Part shown: piece after piece, positions 46,476 to 57,209 of the stretch
Layout of the letters: every line of letters begins with the position of its first letter
Position numbering within the stretch: position 1 is the stretch's first letter
Assembly (NCBI GenBank): GCA_963729325.1
Contig: CAVSNS010000020.1
Coordinates: 55,096-119,095 of the forward strand
Length of the DNA stretch: 64,000 nt
Reading direction: 5' to 3'
Source: JABCYV01 sp963729325
Lineage (GTDB): Bacteria; Acidobacteriota; Terriglobia; Terriglobales; Acidobacteriaceae
Position numbers and translations under genes: made by a program
Notes under the pieces: generated by a model
The model's database searches: none
What the model saw: only the letters and a program-made list of their open reading frames with translations
Told to the model about the DNA's origin: nothing

Positions 46476-48681
46476 CTAGGGGCCGACGCTCTTATCTATC
46501 TTGCTCGCAACCTTCACTCCGCTCAGCCCGCTCACGTACTTGGCGATTCCACGGTAGAGCGATTCGGCGATGCGCTGGCGGTATTCGGCGGTCCCCAGTC
46601 GACGTTCGTCGCCGGGATTGCTGACGAACGAAATCTCCGCCAGGATAGACGGCATGTTGGCCCCAATGAGAACGATAAAGGGCGCCTTCTTGACTCCGCG
46701 GTTGCGAATTCCCGGACTCTTCGCGGCCAGTCCGCTGTGCAGCGAACGCTGGACATCGGTGGCGAACTCACGCGATTCGTCGATCTTTTCCTTCAGCGCG
46801 ATCTTCTTGACCAAATCCTGGAGTTCGTGGATCGATTCTTCTGAAACCGCGTTCTCTCTCGCCGCCACGTCCAGCGCTTCCCGCGATGAAGTGAAATTCA
46901 GGTAGTAGGTTTCCACTCCGCGGGCATCCGGATCGCGGCTGGAGTTGGCGTGGATGGAAACGAACAGATCCGCCTGTTCCTGATTGGCGATGGCCGTGCG
47001 AGTCTCAAGCGGAACGAAGGTGTCATCATTGCGCGTATAAACCACGTCCGCGCCCAACCTGGTTTCCAATAGTTTGCCCAGGCGGCGGCCGACATCGAGC
47101 ACCAGGTCTTTCTCCTCCAGGCCGTTGGGGCCGATGGTGCCAGCATCATGGCCGCCATGGCCAGGATCAATCACAATCCTGCCAATCTTTAGTCCCAAAG
47201 CGCGGATCAGCGAACGGTCACCGCTGGCCGTGGGCAGGGCTTCGCGCCCCTGCGACTCCGTCGGTGTCGACTTGTGCTTGCCTTTCGCGGCGCGGTTCTT
47301 ACTGCCAGGCCCGTTGAGGCTAGACGAAGGGCGTCCTAACGATGGTCCCTCGGGAGGAGCCGGAACGGGCGAGGGCGTGGCACCACTCGTCGGTTTTAAG
47401 CCCGGCGGCGCTATGTCCGGGGGTGGTTGCAACGTCGCCAACACCTCGTTAGCCTCGTCGTTCGCCCGCGCAGCCTTCTTTTGGAGCCGGGAGGTTCGGA
47501 GCGCTCGTATTCGAGACAGGCAGAGATTCGACGGGCTTCTTGCTTTCGGTCTTAACTTGCAAAACTGGTTGCAGCTTCAAGGCGTCGGTCGGAGCTTTAG
47601 CTGCGAGGACCGCGGAGCTTGTGGTCACTTCATTCTGCCTGCTCACTCGTGCTTCTTTCGCAGACGTATCTCTCGCCCTCTTACTTTGAGCATCCTTACC
47701 GTGAATATTAATAATTAGTCGCGATGGATTGGATAAAATGACGGCGTCGTAGTCAGAGAGGTCGTCCACTTCCAGCACCACCCGCGTCTTCCCCGGCTGA
47801 AACTGGGCTACCCGGACCTTCTTCAGGAGGCCATCGTTGACATCGAACGTTTTGCCCAGGAGCCTCGAAGAGAGTTTGCTGTCGAGCAGATCGAACACGA
47901 TGCGATCCGGCCGGTCAATTCGTTGTGACTCATACTTGATGTTCTGTTCCAGATCAATGGCCACGCGCGTGTAATCCGGCGTTGACCAGTGTCGAACGCC
48001 GGTCACGCGGGGAAGCTTGCCAGACTTTGGTTGCCGGCCGGCGTTCGCGGTGGTGGAACTGTCGGTGGCAGAATTTTGCTCGCCCGAGTCGTCCGAGTCC
48101 TCCGCGTCTTTGTCCTTATTCTTGTCCTGGGACTTCAGGCTGGCCTGCTGCACTGGTTCCGCGAGCGCCTTGCGCGCCTCCTCAGCCAGGTGATTGCGAG
48201 GATAGCGCCGCAGGAACTCCTCAAATACGGCGCGAGCCCGGACCGGATCGTCCAGATCGTCTTTGTAGATCTCGCCAATGGTGTACAGCGCGTTAAAGCG
48301 ATACTTGCTGCCCGGATACTCCCTGCGAAGGAACTCGTACTGACCAATGGCCTTGCGCAGCGTGTTCTTACTTTCGAGGCGCCGTCCCATCTCGACCAGC
48401 AATTCGGCGACGGAGACTACGCTGGCATCGGCTTTGCTGGAGGTTGGCGCACCGTAGTAGACACGCCGATAGGCGCTGATCACGCGCAGATATTCATGCC
48501 GCGTGCGCTCCTGGATCGGGTCGCTGTTCAGTACCTCCCGAAGGCGTTCGGCGGTCGTGAATTGCATTCGCGACCAAGCCTCAGACTTGCCACGAGCCTG
48601 CGCGGGAAGCGCTGCCAGAGACAACAGAACCAGGGCCGCACCCACACGCAGCACGCGATGGTTTCGATTGTAAGTCTTCAA
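46476..48681 (-). CDS. N-acetylmuramoyl-L-alanine amidase with TPR and AMIN domains, frameshifted
   Basis: It cleaves the amide between MurNAc and L-Ala to split peptidoglycan between daughter cells. Order of parts: signal peptide ('VLRVGAALVLLSLAALPAQA'), TPR-like repeats ('AIGQYEFLRREYPGSKYRFN'), an acidic linker, an AMIN domain ('TRVAIDLEQNIKYESQRIDR', 'LLKKVRVAQFQPGKTRVVLE'), a Pro-rich linker and Amidase_3 with 'IVIDPGHGGHDAGTIGPNGL', 'LFVSIHANSSRDPDARGVET' and 'SILAEISFVSNPGDERRLGT' carrying zinc ligands and the catalytic Glu. A homopolymer-A indel near 47480 splits the raw frames; true linker 'KAARANDEANEVLATLQPPP'. About 735 residues. Confidence 0.9.
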
Positions 48682-48736
48682 TTGTTTGGCCCTTAGTATT
48701 CGGCGTCGTTCAGGCAGCTTTTAGATGCGCGAACCC

Positions 48737-49585
48737 CTAGTCGGTGTTGCTGAAGTACAGAACGCCCCTGGCATCGCGTTGCACCCGCACGGGTTCGTGG
48801 ATTGGGCTGCCCAGAATGCGCACGTCCGACCCACCATAGTAAAGCTGGGTAATGCGATTGACGTAGTTGCGGGTCTCGGCGAAGCGAGGTACGCCGGCGC
48901 TGCGCGCCACCGCTCCCGCCCCCGCGTTGTAAGCCGCCAGACTCAACTTGACGTCCCCCCCGTAGCTTTCCATGAGCTGCTTGAGATGACGCACGCCGGC
49001 GTCCACGTTCTGCTGTGGGTCGAAGGGATTGGTCACGTTCAGCGACCGTGCGGTCTGCGGCATGAGCTGCATCAGACCCATCGCGCCCTTACGCGATACG
49101 GCGTTGGGATTGAAGTTGGACTCCACCTTGATCACTGCCCGCACCAGACTGGGATCCACATTATGCCGTGCCGCCGCCTGCTCGATCGCGGCGTCGATCT
49201 GCTCTTGAGTGAAAGGCGTTCCGCGGGAAAATGTGGAAGTCTGTTCGGTGATGGAGGACTTGGAGTCGCGCCGAAGGTACTGGTTTACCTCGGCAGCCGC
49301 CGAACGAGCCGCTCGAATGTTGGCCGAGGGCACCGGCTTCCACCGGTGCTGGGTCGTACTCCAAAATACCAGCGAGCTGCTGCTGGCCGCGGGAGTTTGC
49401 GCGTGCCTTGCCGGGGATGTTGGAGCGGCCTCGTTCACATAGATCTTGCGGCCGCTATCGTCGGTTGTGGTGGTGATCGGCGCGGCAATGTTCGAAGCGG
49501 CCTCTGCCCGCAAACATGGCGTGAGAGAAAGGAAGGTCGCGACTACAGGGATAGCCATCAGGACAATTTGCAGGTTTTTTCTCAT
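48737..49585 (-). CDS. Lytic murein transglycosylase (SLT domain)
   Basis: Cuts peptidoglycan glycan strands, forming 1,6-anhydro-MurNAc ends. Signal peptide 'LQIVLMAIPVVATFLSLTPC'. The SLT domain holds the catalytic Glu in 'VRAVIKVESNFNPNAVSRKG', then 'AMGLMQLMPQTARSLNV', 'NPFDPQQNVDAGVRHLKQLM' and 'LSLAAYNAGAGAVARSAGVP'. I start at 'MRKNLQ' (49585) because it opens the signal peptide. It is just upstream of the amidase gene on the same strand (55 bp), so these two wall hydrolases are probably one operon. Confidence 0.88.
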   Translation of the reverse strand: MRKNLQIVLMAIPVVATFLSLTPCLRAEAASNIAAPITTTTDDSGRKIYVNEAAPTSPARHAQTPAASSSSLVFWSTTQHRWKPVPSANIRAARSAAAEVNQYLRRDSKSSITEQTSTFSRGTPFTQEQIDAAIEQAAARHNVDPSLVRAVIKVESNFNPNAVSRKGAMGLMQLMPQTARSLNVTNPFDPQQNVDAGVRHLKQLMESYGGDVKLSLAAYNAGAGAVARSAGVPRFAETRNYVNRITQLYYGGSDVRILGSPIHEPVRVQRDARGVLYFSNTD

Positions 49586-49841
49586 AGCCGGGTACAACAT
49601 CGCGGCGCGACACACAAAGACCTTCGCGCCTGCCTACCCGGAACCTGACGGAGAATCCCCTACCAGAGTGCAGCAATTATAAGCTGCGGGAGGGGGTACG
49701 GCAATCAATCGAAAGACTATAGAACCACCGAAGTAATACTCCCAAACAGCTGATAGACAAGCATTTAAATCAGTCCCAGGTTACCGGTGCGGTCGAGAGT
49801 CTCTGCTTAAGTGCAGTCTGGATCGCGCCGAAGAACAATAG

Positions 49842-51943
49842 GTGATTCCAACTCCATCCGCTTTTGATTCCCTGAGAGAAGGCTTGTCAGTGGAGAAGAT
49901 CGCTGCCACCCACCGCCTGCATGCGACATCACGTCGAGTTGATCTCAAACCCCCGGCAAGGCTATGCCTGGCCCTCTTCTTATTCACCGCTTCTTGCCTT
50001 GGGCAACAATCTGACCTGGCCGACAAGAGCGTCGAGGATTTGATGAACATTAATGTGACCTCGGTCTCCAAGAAGGAGCAGCAGATGTCTCAGGTGGCGG
50101 CGGCAATTTTCGTCATCACACAAGAGGACATCGCGCGCTCCGGAGGCACGAATATTCCCGACTTACTGCGCATGGTTCCAGGCCTCGACGTGGCGCAGAT
50201 CAATGGCAGCACCTGGGCGATATCGGCACGAGGTTTCAATCAGCAGTTCGCGAACAAGCTACTGGTGCTGGTTGATGGCCGCGCCGTCTACACACCGCTG
50301 TTCGCAGGCGTCAATTGGGACACAGTGGATGTGCCGCTCGAGGACATTGACCGCATTGAGGTGATTCGCGGCCCCGGCGCCACGGTATGGGGAGCGAACG
50401 CCGTAAATGGTGTGATCAACATTATCACCAAGAAGGCCGCGGACACGCCGGGCGCTTTGCTGACAGCGATTGGTGGCATGCCGCCCGAAGGAATTGGCTT
50501 AGGGCAGTATGGCGGAAGATTGGGCACCCACGCCAGCTATAGGGTTTTTACAAAGTATATGAACCAGAGCCAATTGCTGGGCCTAACTACAGAGGACGCG
50601 GGCGACAATCGGCATTTATTGCACGGTGGTTTTCGGATGGACCAGAGTCTCTCCGCCAAAGATTCTCTGACGGTTGAAGGGGACCTCTATAGCGGGCGGG
50701 AAGGAGCCATGATTGAGCACATCGTCTCCATTTCTCCTCCCGACAACGAGACGGTATCCAGGCGGGCCGATCTATCGGGCGGAAATGTCTTGGGCCGATG
50801 GGACCACGCTTTCTCCAATCGGTCGGACACGACCTTGCAGTTTTATTTCGACAAGTATACGAGGTCAGGCCCGGAACTTCGCGAAGCTCGCCACACTTTC
50901 GATTTCGATTTCCAGCACCATCTGGCATGGGGCGCCAGGCAGGATTTGATATGGGGAGCGGGGTATCGCCGCAGCTCAGACCTTACCAATGGCACGATCG
51001 ACCAGGCCTTTCTACCCGAGGACCGGAGTTTCCAGTTATTCAACTCCTTTCTACAGGATGAACTGACGCTCAAGCCCAATCGACTGTTTCTCACTGTCGG
51101 AGTGAAGCTGGAGCACAACGACTTTAGCGGCTTCGAGGTTCAGCCGGGCGCCCGCGTGGCCTGGACCCCGAACGATCGCCACTCTTTGTGGGCGGCGGTT
51201 TCGCGCGCCAGCCGCACTCCTTCCCGGACCGAGACCGCTGCGGACATCAATATCGCGGTCTTTCCAGGCCCTGGCGGAACTCCAGCTGAAGTCACCTTAT
51301 TTGGCAACCCGCACTTGAAGTCCGAAGACGTGGTGGCCTACGAGGTCGGGTATCGAGCGCGGCGCGGCGCCCGAGTCTCCGTGGATGTGGCGACGTTTTT
51401 CAATGTTTATGGCCATCTCGCCAACCCCGAGCCGGGATCACCATTCGTGGCGGTAGACCCTCTCCCCGTGCGTTTGGTGTTTCCACTCGACTTACGACAA
51501 CAAGTTGCACGGTACGACCGAAGGTGCGGAACTCGCTGTGAATTGGAAGGTAATGAATCGTTGGAGGCTAAGTCCCTGGCTACTCGCTCTTGCTCATGCA
51601 TCTGCATGCTGATCCAACGGCTCAAGACACAACTTCCGCGCCGTACGCCGAGGGATCGAGCCCGCGGCACCAGGCACAGATGCGGTCCCACGTAGACGTC
51701 TCTCGCGGTTTTACCTGGGATACAGCTGCTTATTTTGTCGAGCGCCTTCCGGCGCAACCGGTGACGTCCTACACCCGGTTGGATACGCAGTTGAGCTGGC
51801 GGCTTGGAGAACGGGCCGCCTTCAGCCTGGTGGGCGAGAACCTGCTTAGAGATCATCACGTGGAATCCAATGCCACAGGCACGAGCGTGGATTCATCGCA
51901 AATGAAGCGCAGCGCCTACGCGAGAATCACTTGTCATTTCTAG
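49842..51943 (+). CDS. TonB-dependent receptor, frameshifted
   Basis: Outer-membrane active transporter. Signal segment 'LCLALFLFTASCLGQQSDLA'; plug with 'LMNINVTSVSKKEQQMSQVA', 'GTNIPDLLRMVPGLDVAQIN', 'LVLVDGRAVYTPLFAGVNWD' and 'DIDRIEVIRGPGATVWGANA'. Barrel strands follow, with 'GVKLEHNDFSGFEVQPGARV'. Breaks near 51490 ('YDNKLHGTTEGAELAVNWKV' in a second frame) and 51595 precede the last strands, ending 'MKRSAYARITCHF'. About 695 residues. The start may be GTG at 49887 rather than 49842. It is followed by a YfiR-TonB gene, a usual partner. Confidence 0.88.
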
Positions 51944-52019
51944 GCGAGGAGCGAAATCAAATTGGCAGTCCGCAGTTACGTAAGAACCCGCCCCACATCG
52001 GGATCCCGGCCGGTGGCAA

Positions 52020-52848
52020 ATGCTCCAACTCCTTAGCTGCAGAGCTCTGCTGCTGCTCCTGCTGATCGGTTTTGTATGCGAGGAGGTTCCGGAATCCCAA
52101 GGCCAATCGGAAGGCGCCGGCGAAAACCAGGTCAAAGCGGCTTACCTCTATAACTTTGCCAAATTCACTTCGTGGCCCAAACAGAGCTTGCCAGAAGGAG
52201 CAGGGCCGCTGGTGATCGGCGTGGTTGACGGCAACGACGAGTTCGCCGGTGTCCTAAGAAAGACGGTGGATGGAAGAAGCATCGGCAGCCATCCCATTGT
52301 GGTCCGCCGTCTGCATGCGGACGATGATCTGAAAACCTGCCACTTGATTTTCTTTCGCTCCTCTGAACGTAAACAAATACAAGCAGCAATCGCGGGCTTA
52401 GATGGAGCAAGCGTCCTGCTGGTGGGGGAGGATGAAACTTTTTTGAGTCAAGGCGGCATGATTAATCTGATTCTTCGCCATGGAAAGATCCGCTTTGACG
52501 TCGATCGCGCAGCACTTGGATCAAGGCAAGCTCCAACTGAGCCCGCAGCTTCTGGCACTGGCCGACTCGGATCAGCCAAGCGCAGCTGAGACGCAGGCTT
52601 CTAGCAGGAGCCGCCAGATCAAGGTAGGCACGCTGCCCGAGTATCCTGAAATCGCGCAACGCATGAACCTTAAGGGAACCGTGCGGGCAGAAGCTGTGGT
52701 AAGGCCGGACGGAACGGTAAAGGAAGTCCGCGTGACCGGAGGCCATCCTGTTCTCGCCGACGCGCTGGTGAAAGCCGTGAAAGGGTGGAGGTATGAACGG
52801 GCGACCAAGGAGACGGTCGAGGCAGTGAAGTACGTGTTTGACCAGTAA
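52020..52848 (+). CDS. YfiR (DUF4154) domain fused to a TonB C-terminal domain, frameshifted
   Basis: N-terminal hydrophobic segment 'LLSCRALLLLLLIGFVCEEV'. The YfiR domain shows 'VKAAYLYNFAKFTSWPKQSL', 'LKTCHLIFFRSSERKQIQAA' and 'MINLILRHGKIRFDVDRAAL'. At about 52515 the frame shifts and continues 'LDQGKLQLSPQLLALADSDQ' (the YfiR end) straight into a TonB_C domain ('LPEYPEIAQRMNLKGTVRAE', 'VVRPDGTVKEVRVTGGHPVL', 'ALVKAVKGWRYERATKETVE'). About 276 residues. YfiR is periplasmic and represses a diguanylate cyclase in Pseudomonas; here it may act at the receptor encoded 76 bp upstream. Confidence 0.8.
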
Positions 52849-52919
52849 GTTTGGCTCCGGAACTTTCCCTGGAATTCGGTAGTGGCTCAGTTTGAAGATT
52901 CGTGCCCTCGTCTACATGG

Positions 52920-53041
52920 GGCGTCATCCCGAACCGAGCCGTTTTTCAGGCATAGTGAGGGATCTCGCGCGCAGTAAAGCCGGGATAGCCTACGCAAGAT
53001 CCTTCAGTCGGCTGAAATACGCCGGCTTTCGGGATGACGCC
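52920..53041. repeat. Paired inverted REP-like repeat
   Basis: GGCGTCATCCCGAA at 52920-52933 and its exact complement at 53028-53041 flank about 95 bp that hold a second nested pair (AAAGCCGG / CCGGCTTT). The arms resemble the TCATCC-type inverted ends around the GIY-YIG genes at 59.7-60.7 kb. No gene is present in the 52849-53166 gap. Confidence 0.7.
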
Positions 53042-53166
53042 TTCGAGGTGTGAGTCAGAAATTCCAAAATGAGCCGCTACCTGGAATTCCATTCGATTGA
53101 CGCCGTTCCTATTCCCGCCTAGACTGCTTTCTGCGTCAAGAGTCCTTCTTCCCCAGAGGTTTCAGC

Positions 53167-55050
53167 ATGTTTCGACGTTCTTTGGCCGTTTGGGTTGCCG
53201 TTGCGTGGGCTGCACTTTTGCTGGTTCCCGACGCTCATTCGCAGGCAGAGAGTAAGCGCAAAGTCCAAACGGCGAACGATTTACCGCGCTTCACCTATCC
53301 CATCCAGGGCAAGGCTTCGGACTTGTTGCAAGCGGACTCGGCCACTTTCAACCAGTTTGCGGCCAAGGTGCGGCCCGACCTCGAGACCATCCTGCGGGAT
53401 TATGAAATCACGGACAAGGCCACAATGCGTTCGCTGCTCCAGGCCAAACTTGATCTGCAAACGCTCGCGGGCGAGTACGAGACGGCTCTCCAGACCGTAT
53501 CTTCGCTACGCGCGTTGGAAGAGAAGCCCTCAGCCAAAATGACCACCGGATTGTTCACGACCGCGGTCCTGCGAGCTGCCATCGAGACCGGCAGCACCAC
53601 TGGGCCGACGTTCGAGCAAGCCTTCGCCAAACGTTATCGCGCGGCGATTGATCCACTCCCCTGGGCGGTTGTGCAAGATTCGGTGAAGGGTTCCTATCGC
53701 AGCAGCCAGGTCATCACCAGCTCGGTTCTAATTGGCGGCGTCCAGACTGAGCTTGATCCAGCAGCGCAGAAATCGGGAGTGCTGGATAATTTGCAGGCTT
53801 GGCAATTGATTAATACCAGAATCGCTTTGCAATTCCTGGTTCCGCTGAAGACTCAGCGCGCTGACGTACTTGGCCCCTACATCAAGGCTCACAATGCGCC
53901 GAAGCCGGATATCTGGCAAGCGCGCGAGGTTACGCTCAACCCGGAGCAGAAATTGACGCCGGTCGTGGTCGGAGTCTGGGACTCCGGCGTCGATGTATCG
54001 CTGTTTCCAAATCAGGTGTTCACCGATCCTCACCCTACCGCCAGTGGCGCTCACGGGCTGGCCTTCGATGACCGGGGCAATCCCTCCTCATCGTGGCTTT
54101 TTCCGCTCACACCGGAAGAGCTGCAGAAGTATCCATCGGCCCGCGAATTCTTCAAGGGAGGCGACGACGCTCTGAACGGAATTGACTCGCCCGAGGCTGC
54201 CGCATACAGGCAGAAACTCAGTTCATCCTCCGCCGATCAAGCGCATGCGTTGTTCGAGCAGCTCAAGGTTACCGGGCACTACATTCACGGGACGCATGTC
54301 GCCGGGATTCTGGTGCGGGGCAATCCGGCCGCCCGAGTCGTGGTGGCGCGCTTCAATGACCAGTTGCCGGACTTGCCATTCGCGCCGACCACGGAATGGG
54401 CTCACCAGATGGATTCCGCATTCCAGCAGATGTCTGATTATTTCCGGACCCGAAACGTTCGCGTCGTTAACATGAGCTGGGGTGACGATGTGCAGGAGTT
54501 TGAAGCCTGGCTCTCGAAAACTGGCGGTGGCAGCGATCCGGCCGAGCGCAAGCGCAAAGCCGAGGAGTTGTACCGAATCTGGCATGATGCCGTCGAGAAC
54601 GCCATCAAGAACGCGCCTGACACTTTATTTGTCGCGGCTGCCGGCAACAGCGACAGCAACGCGGGCTTTCTCGGGGATGTTCCCGCTTCTTTTCACTTAC
54701 CCAATCTGCTCGTGGTCGGTGCGGTGAATCAGGCCGGGGAGGAAACATCTTTCACCAGCTATGGCGACACCGTCGCGGTGGACGCTGACGGTTACGAAGT
54801 CGAGAGCTATGTTCCGGGCGGAGCGAGGCTGAAATTGTCGGGCACGTCCATGGCATCGCCCAACGTGGCTAACCTGGCCGCCAAACTTTTTGCGCTGGAT
54901 CCGACTTTGACGCCAGCCCAGGCCATCGAGCTGATCAAGAATGGGGCCACCACTAGCGAAGATGGGCGGCGTCATTTGATTGATGAAAAACGTTCGGTGG
55001 CGATGCTGGAAAACCGCCAAGCATCAGCAGCGGCAGCAGGCCAACGATAG
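53167..55050 (+). CDS. Secreted subtilisin-like serine protease (S8)
   Basis: Intact, 627 residues. Signal peptide 'LAVWVAVAWAALLLVPDAHS'; an N-terminal region of about 240 residues without a known domain; then the peptidase with Asp in 'VVGVWDSGVDVSLFPNQVFT' (near residue 271), His in 'GHYIHGTHVAGILVRGNPAA' (near 375), Asn in 'TLFVAAAGNSDSNAGFLGDV' (near 491) and Ser in 'LKLSGTSMASPNVANLAAKL' (near 560). A long insert separates the Asp and His. It degrades extracellular or periplasmic protein. Confidence 0.92.
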   Translation: MFRRSLAVWVAVAWAALLLVPDAHSQAESKRKVQTANDLPRFTYPIQGKASDLLQADSATFNQFAAKVRPDLETILRDYEITDKATMRSLLQAKLDLQTLAGEYETALQTVSSLRALEEKPSAKMTTGLFTTAVLRAAIETGSTTGPTFEQAFAKRYRAAIDPLPWAVVQDSVKGSYRSSQVITSSVLIGGVQTELDPAAQKSGVLDNLQAWQLINTRIALQFLVPLKTQRADVLGPYIKAHNAPKPDIWQAREVTLNPEQKLTPVVVGVWDSGVDVSLFPNQVFTDPHPTASGAHGLAFDDRGNPSSSWLFPLTPEELQKYPSAREFFKGGDDALNGIDSPEAAAYRQKLSSSSADQAHALFEQLKVTGHYIHGTHVAGILVRGNPAARVVVARFNDQLPDLPFAPTTEWAHQMDSAFQQMSDYFRTRNVRVVNMSWGDDVQEFEAWLSKTGGGSDPAERKRKAEELYRIWHDAVENAIKNAPDTLFVAAAGNSDSNAGFLGDVPASFHLPNLLVVGAVNQAGEETSFTSYGDTVAVDADGYEVESYVPGGARLKLSGTSMASPNVANLAAKLFALDPTLTPAQAIELIKNGATTSEDGRRHLIDEKRSVAMLENRQASAAAAGQR

Positions 55051-55213
55051 ATCTCGACACCACAAGCCTGGTATTTCCGCGCCGATAAGCCACATCTCGA
55101 TCGTCATCGCTGCCGCAGCGGGACGCCTGCCAAACCTCGCACTTCGGTAACCCGGCTAACTCAGGCGTGACCTAGGAGCCGACGGCCCGCGGCCAATAGA
55201 ATGCCGAGTAGTC

Positions 55214-56963
55214 ATGCCTTGGAAGCGCTACTGTTGGCTCGGCTGCACGGCTGCTCTAATTCTGGCCTATGCCGTCGTGTCTTTCGGCTTGCGGCCCGGG
55301 CCGACGCTGTACGCCGTGGGAGACATCACTCCGTTTTTGTTGCTCTGCCTGGCTTCGGCGGTGATGGTATCGAATGCCGTCTCTAACCGTGGTCAGGTGC
55401 GCGTCTTCTGGAGCCTGATGGCTGCAGGATGTGTCATGTGGGCGGTCAACATGGCGCTCTGGATACTGTATGAGGTAGTCTGGCGCCGCGCGATTCCCGA
55501 TCCTTTCCCGGGCGATATCGTCCTCTTCCTTCACATCGTGCCGTTTATGGCAGCAGTCGCCTTGCGCCCGCACCGTCCACCGGAAGAACACAAACTTTAC
55601 TCCAGCACGCTGAATCTGTTGATGCTGCTGGTGTGGTGGGTTTTGCTCTACGCCTTCATCGTGTTTCCCGACGAGTATGTTGTGATGAACGTTGCCGTCT
55701 ACAGCCGTAACTCTGACCGGCTATACCTCGTGGAAAATCTCGCCTTGCTGGGCATACTGGGCGTACTCGCGTGTACCTCGATTGGGGCGTGGAAGAAGAT
55801 ATATTGGAATTTGCTCGTTGCCGCCGGGCTCTATACCGTGGGCTCGGAGACTATGGATGCGGCCATCGCCCGAGGCCAATATCACACCGGCAGCATCTAC
55901 GATATTCCGTTCATCGCTTCCATTTGTTGGTTGGTGTGGACCGGGCTGCTGGCAAAGGATCTGAAACCGGCGTACCAGATCACGTCCGCCGCTCAGCAAG
56001 CGGTGGCGGTCGTTTGCGCCTCGCTCGGCGATGCTGGCTATCCTCTCTTTGCCGGTGATGGGGTTTTGGGCGTGGTTTGGGTATGCAGGCGCGCCACACC
56101 TCCGGCAGTTCCGGATTCTGATCACTCTAGCGGCTTCGCTCGTGCTCGGATGCTTCGTCTTCATTCGGCAATATCTTCTCGATCGGGAGTTGATGCGGCT
56201 GCTCGAAGAGTCCAGCGAAAGTGTGGAAAACCTGCAGCGTCTGCACACCCAACTTGTGCAGAGGGAGAAACTGGCGTCACTGGGACAACTGGTGGCAGGC
56301 GCCGCTCACGAGATCAATAATCCTCTAGCTGCAATCCTCGGATACTCTGACCTTCTCGAAGGCAACGCTGCTCTCGGGTCAGACCAGATCGGCATGATAC
56401 AGAAAATCGGCCAACAAGCGCGGCGCACCCGTGACTTGGTGGCCGGTCTGCTCAGTTTTGCGCAGCAAACACCAGGAGAAAAGAAACTGTTGGATATGGG
56501 CTCCCTGCTGCATCGTGCGCTGCAAATGGAACTGCTTCGCATGGAAAGCCGGGGGATTCGAGTGGAGTGCCAGATTGCGCCTGATCTTCCGCGCATTTGG
56601 GGCAACGGCAATCAGCTCTTCCAGTGCAGCCTCGCAATTATTGGTAACGCCATGGACGCGCTGGAAGAAGTTGGCGGCGGAACCTTTACCCTGTGCGCGC
56701 GTCGAGAAGGCGATGACGTAGTGGTGGAGTTCTCCGATACCGGTGGCGGCATCCGCGAGCCACAGCGTGTTTTTGATCCCTTCTACACTACCAAACCCAT
56801 CGGCAAAGGCACTGGCCTTGGCCTGAGTGCTGCGTACGGAGTGGTCCAGGACCACCAGGGACAGATCACTTGCCAGAACCGTCCCCAAGGCGGCGCGGTT
56901 TTTGTCCTGCGTTTTCCGGCAGCCAAACGGTCCGCAACCGAGGCCTTGGCCGCGAAAGCGTAG
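55214..56963 (+). CDS. Membrane sensor histidine kinase, frameshifted
   Basis: The N-terminal half has about eight membrane helices ('LILAYAVVSFGLRPGPTLYA', 'LLMLLVWWVLLYAFIVFPDE', 'NLALLGILGVLACTSIGAWK'). A break near 56025 continues with two more helices ('LAILSLPVMGFWAWFGYAG', 'FRILITLAASLVLGCFVFIR'), a coiled coil, the HisKA box 'LVAGAAHEINNPLAAILGYS' and an ATPase domain with N box 'CSLAIIGNAMDALEEVGGGT', 'VVEFSDTGGGIREPQRVFDP' and 'GKGTGLGLSAAYGVVQDHQG'. About 583 residues. No response regulator is adjacent, so the partner is encoded elsewhere. Confidence 0.9.
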
Positions 56964-57067
56964 GGGCAGGCCTCAGTTACCTCGGCGCTTAGCCTTTCTC
57001 ATAGATCCTGACAGCTTCATCGCGGTAGGGCACGGCTCATACATGCTGATCGGTTCGTCGTGGAAGG

Positions 57068-57134
57068 GCACGGCTTTAAGCCGTGCTATTGCGATGCTAG
57101 AAACACGCAGCTTTAGCCGCTGGGGGCTTTTTTT
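57068..57134 (+). repeat. Two hairpins, the second followed by a T run
   Basis: GCACGGCTTTAAGCCGTGC is a perfect palindromic hairpin (57068-57086). A second, CAGC-TTTAGCC-GCTG at 57108-57122, is followed by GGGGGC and seven T. They lie between the histidine-kinase gene and mutS2 and could end transcription of the kinase gene; they also look like members of a dispersed intergenic repeat. Confidence 0.5.
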
Positions 57135-57209
57135 GTCCCTCCCTTCAAACGTATTTGTAAGGCCGCCACTCGCCCGTGACTGACTTTGTCCGGTGTACCA
57201 TGAAATGCC

